Below are positions 7,816 to 16,310 of a stretch of 64,000 nucleotides of DNA, piece after piece (position 1 is the stretch's first letter; each line of letters opens with the position of its first letter). The notes beneath the pieces were generated by a model, which did not search any database, was not told where the DNA came from, and was given only the letters and a program-made list of their open reading frames with translations. Location of the stretch: assembly GCF_000622365.1 (NCBI RefSeq), contig NZ_JASC01000014.1, forward strand, positions 806,001-870,000, in the 5' to 3' direction. The DNA comes from Sulfitobacter noctilucae (lineage in GTDB: Bacteria; Pseudomonadota; Alphaproteobacteria; Rhodobacterales; Rhodobacteraceae). The translations under genes and the position numbers were made by a program.

Positions 7816-9469
7816 CAGCCCGCGCCTCCGGATAGAGAGCGGCTTTGAAGGGGGCCAGACCGAGACGGCGGTAGGTTTGCAGGAAGGTCTCGGAGGCCTC
7901 GTTGCGCAGGTCGAGATAGGCCATCACGATACGCTCCACCGCCGGAATAACCTGGTCGGCCGAGAAACCGGGGCCCGCGCGCTCACCGATATGGGCGTCT
8001 TCGGTGCCGTCACCGCCCAGTGTGATCTGGTAGTTTTCCACGCCAGCGCGGTCGAGACCGAGGATGCCGATATGGCCCACATGGTGGTGGCCGCAGGCAT
8101 TGATGCACCCCGAGATCTTGATCTTGAGCGGACCGACTTCATGCTCGAGCTTTAGTGCGTCGAAATGGGTGGCGATTTCCTGGGCGATTGGGATCGAGCG
8201 GGCTGTCGCAAGCGCGCAGTAATCCATGCCGGGGCAGGCGATGATGTCGCTGATCAACCCGATGTTGGCGGTGCCGAGCCCCTCGGCCTTGAGCGCGTAA
8301 TAGACCGACGGCAGGTCGCCGCGGTGCACATGCGGCAGGATCACGTTCTGCTCGTGGCTGATGCGCAGCTCGTCGTGGCCGTAACGCTTGGCCAGTCCTG
8401 CCATCAAGCGCATTTGGCGTGAGGATGCATCCCCCGGCGTTTTGCCATGCGCCTTGAGCGAGATCGAAACAATGGCGTAGTCGGGATTTTTGTGGGCTGC
8501 GATGTTGGTATCGGCCCAACTGCGGAACAGCGGGTCGTGCTGGTATGCGGTGTGGTAAGGGGTGTCGTCCCCTTTGCGAAACTCGGGTGCGGCAAAGTCG
8601 GATTCGATCCGCGAAAGCATCTGCTGGTCGACACCGGTGAACTCGTCGCGGATGAGCGCATAGCGGGCGTCCACGCGGCTGCGGATGTCCTCGATGCCGT
8701 TCTCGTGGACGGTGATCTTGATCCGCGCCTTGTACTTGTTGTCGCGGCGTCCCAACAGGTTGTAGACGCTGACGATGGCCTCGATAGTGGGCAGCAGGTC
8801 CGCCTGTGCGACAAAATCATAGAGCACTTTGCCGATCATGGGCGTGCGGCCAAGGCCACCACCGATAATGACCTTGAACCCGATCTCGCCATTCTGCGAC
8901 ACAATCTGCAAGCCGATGTCATGGGCCTTGATTACCGCACGGTCGGCTTGCGCGCCTGTGACGGCGACCTTGAACTTGCGTGGCAGGAACTGGAATTCGG
9001 GATGATCTGTGGACCACTGGCGAATAAGCTCGGCCACCGGGCGCGGATCGGCGACTTCGTCAGCGGCGGCACCGGCAAAATGGTCGGCGGTCACATTGCG
9101 GATCGTGTTGCCGGAGGTCTGGATGGCGTGCATGTTCACCTCGGCCAGCGCGTCGAGCATATCGGGTACATCGCGCAGCTGCGGCCAGTTGTACTGGATG
9201 TTCTGGCGGGTGGTGAAATGGCCGTAGCCCTTGTCCCACTTGTCCGCGATATCGGCAAGTTTCTCCATCTGGCGGCTGTTCAGCGTGCCATAGGGGATCG
9301 CCACCCGCAGCATATAGGCATGCAGTTGCAGATACAGGCCATTCATCAGGCGCAGCGGTTTGAACTCATCTTCTGTCAACGAGCCGTCGATGCGGCGTTC
9401 AACCTGGGCGCGGAACTGGGCGTTGCGTTCTGCAAGGAAGGCGGCGTCAAAATCGGTGTAGTGGTACAT
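7805..9469 (-). CDS. cysI: Sulfite (or nitrite/sulfite) reductase, siroheme subunit
   Basis: A 554-residue siroheme and 4Fe-4S enzyme that reduces sulfite to sulfide. The cluster ligands are the CPGMDYC motif (about residue 410) and GCINACGHHHVGH (about residue 451), with the CxxxxxC and CxxxC spacing of the family. The N-terminal half has the conserved TTRQNIQYNWPQL substrate-side motif. The protein lacks a diflavin CysJ partner in this operon, so electrons may come from ferredoxin through the nearby Fpr; this is inference. The ATG overlaps the stop of the DUF2849 gene (TGATG). It is transcribed with cysG upstream, which makes its siroheme. Confidence 0.93.
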   Translation of the reverse strand: MYHYTDFDAAFLAERNAQFRAQVERRIDGSLTEDEFKPLRLMNGLYLQLHAYMLRVAIPYGTLNSRQMEKLADIADKWDKGYGHFTTRQNIQYNWPQLRDVPDMLDALAEVNMHAIQTSGNTIRNVTADHFAGAAADEVADPRPVAELIRQWSTDHPEFQFLPRKFKVAVTGAQADRAVIKAHDIGLQIVSQNGEIGFKVIIGGGLGRTPMIGKVLYDFVAQADLLPTIEAIVSVYNLLGRRDNKYKARIKITVHENGIEDIRSRVDARYALIRDEFTGVDQQMLSRIESDFAAPEFRKGDDTPYHTAYQHDPLFRSWADTNIAAHKNPDYAIVSISLKAHGKTPGDASSRQMRLMAGLAKRYGHDELRISHEQNVILPHVHRGDLPSVYYALKAEGLGTANIGLISDIIACPGMDYCALATARSIPIAQEIATHFDALKLEHEVGPLKIKISGCINACGHHHVGHIGILGLDRAGVENYQITLGGDGTEDAHIGERAGPGFSADQVIPAVERIVMAYLDLRNEASETFLQTYRRLGLAPFKAALYPEARADAA

Positions 9470-9780
9470 CAGAACTGCTCCTGTTGCCGTGTGGCCTGCT
9501 TGCCATGGGCGTAATTGGACGGGCCGGTCGCGCGGAAGTCTTCGCGGAAATGCACGGGGGTCGGAATGCCGTCGATGACGGTCACATTGGCGAGATATGC
9601 GCCGACAACGTGATCCACCTGTGCGGAGGCTTCGATCAGTCGAAGGTCGGCATCCGCTTCATCGGTCAGCACTTCGGCAAGCGCCAGATCGCGGGTCCAG
9701 CCGGTCGCGGTAAGATAGATCACATCGCCCTCCAAGAGCGCGTTGGCTGTGACAACTTTTGGGGTGAAAGCTTTGGGCAT
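9469..9780 (-). CDS. DUF2849 domain protein
   Basis: A small 103-residue protein of the DUF2849 family, found in alphaproteobacteria between siroheme synthase and sulfite reductase genes. The sequence shows VVTANALLEGDVIYL and GWTRDLALAEVL, both typical of the family, and ends in a basic, glutamine-rich tail. It overlaps cysG by one base (TAATG) and cysI by one base (TGATG), so all three are coupled. No function is known. The fixed position suggests a role in sulfite reductase assembly or regulation. Confidence 0.85.
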   Translation of the reverse strand: MPKAFTPKVVTANALLEGDVIYLTATGWTRDLALAEVLTDEADADLRLIEASAQVDHVVGAYLANVTVIDGIPTPVHFREDFRATGPSNYAHGKQATRQQEQF

Positions 9781-11174
9781 TATGCTGTTTCCTCGATTGG
9801 AAGGTCTGTCAGGGCCAGCGCTGCCGCGCGGGGCGCAAGACCGTAGAAGGTAAGGGCAGGGCCGCTCATGCTGGCGGCTGTGATATCGTCAGCCATTGTG
9901 GCGAGCGTCGTTTCAAGCACGCGCTGATCGGGGCGCGAGGCGTTTTCGACCACCGTCACGGGCGTTGCGCGGTCGGCACCATGCATCAAGAGCCGACCCT
10001 GGACAAAACGGGCGGACTTCTTGCCCATGTAAATTGCGGCGACCTGATCCGGCTTGGCCAATGCGGCCCAGTCGTGATCGGCAAAGCCCTTCATATCGTG
10101 GCCCGTCAACAGTCGCACGGATGCGTTGCGGCCCCGGCGCGTCAGCGACTGACCGATGGAAGCCACGGCGGCAGAGGCGGCGGTGATGCCGGGCACGATG
10201 TGCCAGCCGATGCCATAGGCGTCGATGGCGTCGATCTCCTCATCCAAGCGGCCAAAGATTGTAGCATCGCCGGATTTAAGCCGAACAATCTGTGCACCTT
10301 CGCGGGCATGCTCGACCAGCAGGGCATTGATCGTCTCTTGCGAGGTGGAGGGGCCGAAGCCTTCCTTGCCAACGTCGATCATCACAGCTTCACGCCGTGC
10401 GAGCTCAAGAATCTCGGGCGAGATCAGGCGGTCATAAATCACCACGTCAGCTTCGTCCAAAGCGCGGCGGGCTTTGAGCGTCAGCAGTTCAGGATCGCCC
10501 GGCCCGCCGCCGACAAAGGCCACATGGCCGCTGCGGGCGGTTTTGTTCAGGTGGGTCTCAAGAAGCGCGTCAAGCGCTGGCTGCACTTGCTGTTCGCTCT
10601 CGCGCATCGCTTTGGGTCCAGCGTTGAAATAATAATCGCGCCAAAAGTCGCGCCGCGCACGGCCAAAGGGCAGGGCGTAAGACGCGTTGCGAAAGGCTTT
10701 GCCAATACGGGCAAGGGTGCCAAGACCCGTGGGCAACCGCTCCTCAAGGTCCGCCTTGATGGCGCGGGCCAGCACAGGCGCAGCCCCTTCGGTGCCGATG
10801 GCCACGGTTACCGGATCGCGGTCCACGATGGCGGGGGTGATGAACTGGCTATCGCCAAGGTTGTCGACGATATTGATCAACGCACCTTCGGCACGCGCAA
10901 TGGCGGCGGTGCGCTTGTCTTCGGCGGAATCCTCGTTGGCCGCATAAAAGAGTGCCGCGCAGATGGTGTCACCATGGTCAAAGCGGCGCGGTGTGAGCGT
11001 CAGCTTGCCGGTGGCAGCCCACTGCACGATCTCGGGCGCGGGGTTGGCCGCAAAAACTGTGATGCGCGCCGTGGTTTTCAGCAGCAAGCGCAGTTTGGCC
11101 AATGCCGCATCACCACCCCCAGAGACGACAATGCGGCGTCCTTCGGTTGCAAGGAAGATCGGAAAATGGTCCAT
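9780..11174 (-). CDS. cysG: Siroheme synthase (fused dehydrogenase/chelatase and methyltransferase)
   Basis: A 464-residue trifunctional enzyme making siroheme from uroporphyrinogen III. The N-terminal part (about 1-150) is the NAD-dependent precorrin-2 dehydrogenase and ferrochelatase, with the FLATEGRRIVVSGGGDAAL nucleotide-binding stretch. The C-terminal part, from about residue 212, is the SAM-dependent uroporphyrinogen methyltransferase with VAFVGGGPGDPELLTLKA and the VIYDRL motif. The ATG at 11174 is preceded by AGGAG and begins MDHFPIFL, the usual family start. It heads the operon and faces the Lrp/AsnC-type regulator across about 140 bases of AT-rich sequence. Confidence 0.93.
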   Translation of the reverse strand: MDHFPIFLATEGRRIVVSGGGDAALAKLRLLLKTTARITVFAANPAPEIVQWAATGKLTLTPRRFDHGDTICAALFYAANEDSAEDKRTAAIARAEGALINIVDNLGDSQFITPAIVDRDPVTVAIGTEGAAPVLARAIKADLEERLPTGLGTLARIGKAFRNASYALPFGRARRDFWRDYYFNAGPKAMRESEQQVQPALDALLETHLNKTARSGHVAFVGGGPGDPELLTLKARRALDEADVVIYDRLISPEILELARREAVMIDVGKEGFGPSTSQETINALLVEHAREGAQIVRLKSGDATIFGRLDEEIDAIDAYGIGWHIVPGITAASAAVASIGQSLTRRGRNASVRLLTGHDMKGFADHDWAALAKPDQVAAIYMGKKSARFVQGRLLMHGADRATPVTVVENASRPDQRVLETTLATMADDITAASMSGPALTFYGLAPRAAALALTDLPIEETA

Positions 11175-11315
11175 ACGTGGTGCGCTCCTGTAGTTGTGGT
11201 GTTGAATATAGAATAGTTTCCCGATATTTCGCCACATGACCTTTGATATAAGAACAGTGTTTCGCGAGTAACCTAATGCCGGAATGAATTGCCTTCGAAA
11301 GGCAGAGGAGATGAA

Positions 11316-11777
11316 ATGACAATCCGCATAGACGACACAGATCGGAAAATTCTGGCGGCCCTGCAGCGCGACGCCAGCCAGTCTCTGGACGAAATCGCCA
11401 AGCAGGTAGGCTCTTCCAAGACGCCGGTGTGGAACAGGATTCGCAAATTGCGCGAGGCCGGAGTGATCGGTCAGCAGACCGTCATGCTGGATGCGGAGGC
11501 ACTGGGGTTCGAGGCGTGTTTCTTTGTGCTGATCCGCACCTCAGAGCATGAAGCGGACTGGCAGGCGCGGTTTCTCAAGGCGCTTCAGGACCGGCCCGAA
11601 GTACAGGAAGCGCACCGGCTGGCCGGCGACATTGATTATATCCTGAAAGTGCGGGTCGAGAATGCGCGCGCCTACGACGCCTTCTACCAGGCGCTGATCT
11701 CGGAAGTGCGGGTGCACAACGTGACAGCGCTGTTGTCGATGGAAGAGATCAAATCGACGGTGGCTTTGCCGTTGTAA
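11316..11777 (+). CDS. Lrp/AsnC family transcriptional regulator
   Basis: A 153-residue regulator with an N-terminal winged helix-turn-helix (DRKILAALQRDASQSLDEIAKQVGSS region) and a C-terminal RAM/AsnC ligand-binding domain containing GDIDYILKV. The ATG at 11316 follows GAGGAG directly; a small hairpin (TGCCTT/AAGGCA, 11290-11304) sits just before this site. The gene diverges from cysG, so control of the sulfate-assimilation operon, perhaps with an amino acid such as cysteine or methionine as ligand, is the natural guess. No operator could be fixed from the sequence alone. Confidence 0.88.
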   Translation: MTIRIDDTDRKILAALQRDASQSLDEIAKQVGSSKTPVWNRIRKLREAGVIGQQTVMLDAEALGFEACFFVLIRTSEHEADWQARFLKALQDRPEVQEAHRLAGDIDYILKVRVENARAYDAFYQALISEVRVHNVTALLSMEEIKSTVALPL

Positions 11778-11797
11778 GCAAAGGGCAGCCTTTCGGG

Positions 11798-12991
11798 TCA
11801 GAGCCCGGACTGCGGGTCGATCATCAGCCGGTCCAGTTTATGAAAATGATAGCTCATCGCATAGGTGGGCGCTGCGGCAAGACGCATCTTTGGCATATGT
11901 CGAAACAGCGCCGGTAGGGCGATCTGCATTTCCAGACGGGCCAATGGCGCACCGACGCAAAAGTGTAACCCGCCGCCAAAAGCGGCATGAGGTTTGGCTG
12001 GACGAAACGGATCAAATTGATTTGGCTGGTCATAGAGCGCCGGGTCGCGTCCTGCTGCGCCAAGGATCAGCGCGATCTCGGCATCTTTGGGCAGGGTGAG
12101 TCTGCCAAGGTCGATGTCTTCATAAGCGAACCGCGTGAACATATGCAGGGGCGGATCATACCGGATCAGCTCTTCGACCGTGGCCGCGATGGCATCGGGG
12201 CCAAGCGCCTCTAAGGGGGTCTGATGTTCCAGTAGACATTTGACGGCATTGCCAAGGCTGTGCACCGTCGCCTCATGCCCGGCGTTCAAAAGCAGGATAC
12301 AGGTTCCGATTAACTCGTCTGTAGACAGGCGCTGGCCTTCCGCTTCGGCAGCGATCAGTTCGGTGATCAGATCGTCATGCGGGGCGCGCCGACGCTGGTC
12401 AATATAATCGCGTAGGAAGGCTGTGAAGGCGGCGCTCGCGCTCTCGGCAGCGTCTTCGGTCGCGCGATCACGTCCGGCTTGGTACATGGCGACCATCGCG
12501 TTCGACCATATGAGAAGGTCATCCGACATCTCTTCAGGCACGCCAAGCAGCCGCGCGATGATGCGCACAGGCAGTTGCGTGCAAAAGGCCGGGATCAGAT
12601 CGAACTGGGTGTCCGGCAGAGCGGTGAGCAGATCCTGCGTGACCGCCTCAATTTCGGGGCGCAGGGCTGCGATGCGCCGCGAGGTAAACGCCCGCAGCAC
12701 CAGTCCGCGCAACCGGGTGTGGTCGGGCGGCTCCATATCCAGCATCGAAGTCGCCTCCACCCCGGACCAAACGCGCAGGTGATCGGGCGAGGGGTGTGCC
12801 AAACCGGCGGGCTTGGCCCGACCCAAACGGCGGTCGCGCAACAGCGCCTGCACGGTGGCCGCATCAAACGCTGCCGGCATCTTATAGTCCTCCCACCAGA
12901 CCACCGGACCTGCGCTTCTTGCGCGGGCGTAGGCGGGGTAGGGGTTCTGGACGAAGTCGGAATTAAGCGGGGATTGGGTAAAGCGAAACAT
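11798..12991 (-). CDS. Cytochrome P450
   Basis: A soluble bacterial-type P450 of 397 residues. The I-helix oxygen-activation motif reads LLNAGHEAT, the K-helix ExxR is EELIR, and the heme loop is FGGGLHFCVGAPLARLE with the proximal cysteine at residue 345. Asp or Glu before the I-helix threonine is present (E in GHEAT). The ATG at 12991 begins MFRFTQSPLNSDF; an in-frame ATG at 13039 would add 16 residues and run into the divergent dctB leader. No ferredoxin or reductase gene is adjacent, so its electron partners and substrate are unknown. It lies tail to tail with the AsnC-type gene with only 20 bases between. Confidence 0.92.
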   Translation of the reverse strand: MFRFTQSPLNSDFVQNPYPAYARARSAGPVVWWEDYKMPAAFDAATVQALLRDRRLGRAKPAGLAHPSPDHLRVWSGVEATSMLDMEPPDHTRLRGLVLRAFTSRRIAALRPEIEAVTQDLLTALPDTQFDLIPAFCTQLPVRIIARLLGVPEEMSDDLLIWSNAMVAMYQAGRDRATEDAAESASAAFTAFLRDYIDQRRRAPHDDLITELIAAEAEGQRLSTDELIGTCILLLNAGHEATVHSLGNAVKCLLEHQTPLEALGPDAIAATVEELIRYDPPLHMFTRFAYEDIDLGRLTLPKDAEIALILGAAGRDPALYDQPNQFDPFRPAKPHAAFGGGLHFCVGAPLARLEMQIALPALFRHMPKMRLAAAPTYAMSYHFHKLDRLMIDPQSGL

Positions 12992-13049
12992 GCGCCATGC
13001 AACCTGCCGGGGCTGGTCAATGCAAGGGGGCATGTGCAATCTGGGGTGT

Positions 13050-14816
13050 ATGAAATCGGGGGTGCAACAACGGCTGGCTCTGGTGCTGGCGTTTCTGGGG
13101 GTCGTGACGCTGCTGACAGGTGTTGTCTGGCGCTATGCCTATACGCAGGGACTGGACCAGTTGGCCGCGCGCGGCGAGGCGGATTTGGCGCTGGCCAGCG
13201 ACCGGTTGGTGGGGCAATTGCAACGCTACCGCGATCTGGCCGTGTTGATGGCCAATCACCCGACAGTGGTGCAGACCTCGGGGGCGACAGATTTTTCAGG
13301 GGTCAGCGATCTGCTGCGCGAAGTCGCGGATAAATCTGCTGCGCTTGATGTGCTGGTGGTCAATCGCACGGGCCGGGTGACAACCTCTGCCAGCGGGGCG
13401 GCACCGGCTGATCTAAGGCGCTATCCACATGTGCAGCGTGCGCTGCGCGGTGCGCTGGGGTGGGGCCACGGCCCCGCGGAACCCCTGACGCAACGCGCCT
13501 ATTACCACGCGGCTCCGGTCTTTGATGGGGCAGGCAAGGTGCAGGGGGCGGTGGTGGTGATCACCGATCTGAACGGGATCGACTACAACTGGCGCGGCAC
13601 CAATCCGGCGGCGTTTTTCACCGATGCGCGAGGTGAGGTCTATATCTCCAATCGTTCAGAGCTTTTGTTCTGGCGCAGACCTGCCGACAGCGCCGGGCTG
13701 ATCCCGCCTGCGGGCGAGGCCCCGCCGTTCGCTGCCATGATGGAAGGACCACATGAGATCTGGCAGTTGGGCTGGGGCCCCTATCTGCCGCAGGAGGCCC
13801 TGCATCTGACCCGCGACTTGCCGGTGATCGGGATGACGGGCGAGGTGCTGCTGGATGTCCGGCAACCGCGCGCACTGGCGTTCGCGCAGGCGGCGGCGGT
13901 CGCGGCGCTTTGCTTGGCCTTCGGATCGCTGCTGTTTTTGGCGGCAGAGCGGCGGCGCACCTTGGCAGCGGCGAACGTAACGCTGGAACGGCGCGTGGCC
14001 GACCGCACACAGGCGCTGCGCGAAACCAATGCAAAACTGGTGGCCGAAGCCGAAGAGCGCGAGGAGGCGCAGGCGGCTTTGCGTCGCGCACAGGATGATC
14101 TGGTGCAGGCTGGCAAGCTGAGTGCCCTAGGCCAGATGTCGGCAGGCATCAGCCATGAATTGAACCAACCGCTGATGGCGATACGGTCCTATGCAGATAA
14201 CGCCGCACAATTTCTGGAGCGCGACCGTCCGGGCAGGGCAGGTGAAAATCTTAGTCGAATATCGCAAATGACCCAGCGTATGGGGCGCATCATTCAGAAC
14301 CTGCGAGCCTTTGCACGCCAGGAGAACCTCGCCGCAACATCTGTTGAACTCGGCGCGGTTCTTGGGACCGCGATCGAGCTGACCCGCACCGCACGCAAAG
14401 CCGCAGATGTAACGCTGGACTTTGAGCCCGCGGACCAGAACATCTGGGTGAACGGGGGCGAGGTCCGCCTTGGACAGGTGTTCATCAATCTGATCACCAA
14501 TGCCGTTGATGCGATGGCCGACAGGCCGGAACGCGTGCTGCGCATCGAGATAGAAACCGAGAAGCAAATCACCGTGCGGTTCAGCGACACCGGACCGGGG
14601 ATCGAGATGCCGGACAAGGTGTTCGATCCGTTCTACACGACCAAGGACGTGGGCCAGAACAGCGGCATGGGACTGGGGCTGTCGATCAGCTATGGCATTG
14701 TGCAAAGCTGTGGCGGTCAGATCAAAGGCAGCAATCTGGCCAGTGGCGGTGCGGTATTTACTGTAACGCTGGAGCCTGCGATGGCACCTAATACGACACA
14801 GGAGGCGGCGGAATGA
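13050..14816 (+). CDS. dctB: C4-dicarboxylate-type sensor histidine kinase
   Basis: A 588-residue membrane sensor kinase. A transmembrane helix at about residues 9-30 and another near 276-298 flank a periplasmic double-Cache-like sensing region. A coiled linker follows, then the dimerisation domain with ISHELNQPLMAIRSYADNA (phospho-accepting histidine near residue 368) and the ATP-binding domain with NLITNAVDA, DTGPGI and GMGLGLSIS. The HELNQPL form is typical of DctB. The stop overlaps the dctD start by four bases, and the dctPQM TRAP genes follow, so sensing of succinate, fumarate or malate is likely. Start choice: the ATG at 13050 leaves a short N-tail before the first helix. Confidence 0.92.
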   Translation: MKSGVQQRLALVLAFLGVVTLLTGVVWRYAYTQGLDQLAARGEADLALASDRLVGQLQRYRDLAVLMANHPTVVQTSGATDFSGVSDLLREVADKSAALDVLVVNRTGRVTTSASGAAPADLRRYPHVQRALRGALGWGHGPAEPLTQRAYYHAAPVFDGAGKVQGAVVVITDLNGIDYNWRGTNPAAFFTDARGEVYISNRSELLFWRRPADSAGLIPPAGEAPPFAAMMEGPHEIWQLGWGPYLPQEALHLTRDLPVIGMTGEVLLDVRQPRALAFAQAAAVAALCLAFGSLLFLAAERRRTLAAANVTLERRVADRTQALRETNAKLVAEAEEREEAQAALRRAQDDLVQAGKLSALGQMSAGISHELNQPLMAIRSYADNAAQFLERDRPGRAGENLSRISQMTQRMGRIIQNLRAFARQENLAATSVELGAVLGTAIELTRTARKAADVTLDFEPADQNIWVNGGEVRLGQVFINLITNAVDAMADRPERVLRIEIETEKQITVRFSDTGPGIEMPDKVFDPFYTTKDVGQNSGMGLGLSISYGIVQSCGGQIKGSNLASGGAVFTVTLEPAMAPNTTQEAAE

Positions 14817-16039
14817 GCGGCGGCAGTGTTTTGCTGGTGGATGATGACGCAGCGGTGCGGGATGCGCTGGCGCAAACGCTGGAACTGGCCGATCTGCAGG
14901 CGATCCCCGCCAATTCCTTTGTCGCGGCCAAGGACCAGATTTGCGCCGATTTCGAAGGTGTCATACTGTCCGACATCCGTATGCCGGGGCGTGACGGGTT
15001 TCATCTGCTGGATTATGCGCAGGGCCAGGACCCTGATTTGCCAGTGATCCTGCTGACCGGAGAGGGGGATATCCCGATGGCAGTGGCGGCAATGGGGCGT
15101 GGGGCGTTCGGGTTTCTGGAAAAACCCTGCGCGCCCGCTGATCTGATTGCTGTTCTGGAACGCGCTTTGCGTACGCGGGCCATGGTGATCGACAATCGCT
15201 GGCTGCGGCAGTTGGTCGAAACCGGCGACCCCGCGGCACGGATGCTGTTCGGCACCTCGGACGCGGCCGAGACTTTGCGCCGTCAGGTGCGGCTGGTCGC
15301 ACAGGCCGAGGGTGATGTGCTGGTCACCGGCGCGCCCGGGTCCGGTATCTCTAAAGTGGCGGAAGTCATCCATCTCAGCTCGCCCCGCTCTAAAGCGCCC
15401 TTTGTCAAACGCGCGGCCGCGGGGCTGGCCCAAGAGGCACTGATGCAGGCCGTGGCCGAGGCGACAGGCGGCAGTCTGTTCATCGACGAGATGTCTCATC
15501 TGCCCGCACAGGTGCAGCTGGCACTCAGCGACAGCGCCCTTGAGGGTGTCTGCCTGCTTGCGGGCAACACCCGCGATTTGGTCGCGGATATCGATGCGGG
15601 ACGGTTCAACGCCGACCTGTATTACCGGCTTGGAGTGTTGACCGTGCGCATACCGTCACTGGCCGAACGACCAGAGGATATTCCGGTGATGTTCCGTCGC
15701 TATGTCGCACAGGCGGCAGAGCAGAGCGGGTTGCGGGCCCCTGAAGTCACGCCAGATGTGGTGGCCAACCTCATGGCACGGGACTGGCCGGGCAATGCGC
15801 GGTCCTTGATGTCTGTAGCGATGCGTTTTGTCATGGGCGTATCCGAAGATATCACCCCCGATGCCGCCCTTGGGCTGGCCGAGCAAATGGCTGTGATTGA
15901 ACAGTCCCTGCTGGAAGCGGCGTTGCGACGGGCGCAGGGGCAGGCATCTGCGGCGGCAGAGGCGCTGAAGCTGCCGCGCAAGACCTTCTACGACAAACTG
16001 TCGAAATACAGCATTCGCGCCGAGGATTTCCGGCCGTAG
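14813..16039 (+). CDS. dctD: DctD-type response regulator lacking GAFTGA and Walker A lysine
   Basis: A 408-residue response regulator with receiver domain (phospho-Asp in VILSDIRMPG, about residue 54; Lys in FLEKP), an AAA+ domain and a C-terminal Fis-type helix-turn-helix (AAEALKLPRKTFYDKL). The AAA+ domain is degenerate. The Walker A site reads GAPGSGISK where active family members have GxxGxGKE. The segment between Walker A and Walker B (GGSLFIDEM) is about 20 residues too short and contains no ESELFGH or GAFTGA loop, the part that contacts sigma-54. Such proteins cannot be assumed to be sigma-54 activators. It is coupled to dctB and stands 270 bases before dctP, where two palindromic sites occur. 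Confidence 0.88.
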   Translation: MSGGSVLLVDDDAAVRDALAQTLELADLQAIPANSFVAAKDQICADFEGVILSDIRMPGRDGFHLLDYAQGQDPDLPVILLTGEGDIPMAVAAMGRGAFGFLEKPCAPADLIAVLERALRTRAMVIDNRWLRQLVETGDPAARMLFGTSDAAETLRRQVRLVAQAEGDVLVTGAPGSGISKVAEVIHLSSPRSKAPFVKRAAAGLAQEALMQAVAEATGGSLFIDEMSHLPAQVQLALSDSALEGVCLLAGNTRDLVADIDAGRFNADLYYRLGVLTVRIPSLAERPEDIPVMFRRYVAQAAEQSGLRAPEVTPDVVANLMARDWPGNARSLMSVAMRFVMGVSEDITPDAALGLAEQMAVIEQSLLEAALRRAQGQASAAAEALKLPRKTFYDKLSKYSIRAEDFRP

Positions 16040-16073
16040 ATTTATGGAAGCCCCATGCGGCTGGAGGTCAAGC

Positions 16074-16123
16074 TGTGCGGAATTCCGCACAAGCCGTCCT
16101 TTCCATGTGCGGATTTCCGCACA
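16074..16123 (+). promoter_or_regulatory. Twin palindromic operators ahead of dctP (probable DctD sites)
   Basis: Site 1, TGTGCGGAATTCCGCACA (16074-16091), is a perfect 18-bp palindrome. Site 2, TGTGCGGATTTCCGCACA (16106-16123), differs at one base. Their centres are 32 bp apart, close to three helical turns, so two dimers would bind the same face. Paired upstream activator sites are the known layout for rhizobial DctD. They lie about 190-240 bases before the dctP start. Confidence 0.8.
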
Positions 16124-16310
16124 GCGTGAAAACCCGCAGAAAGGCTTGGTTGAGCGTGCGTAAACGCAAAGCGCTATTTTTCATGCGCTTACGTCCAAAA
16201 TTCAGGCAATCTGAACATGGACTTGTGACAGGCCATTTTGCATCGTTTCATACCGTCAGCGCAGGCCAAGACCTGCCAACTTATGATTCTGTACTCTGGG
16301 AGGAGAAACC

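Noticed and set aside
16124-16310. Sigma-54 promoter for dctP
   Set aside because: No GG-N10-GC pair in a TGGC/TTGC context was found. The nearest look-alikes have 7 or 8 bases between.
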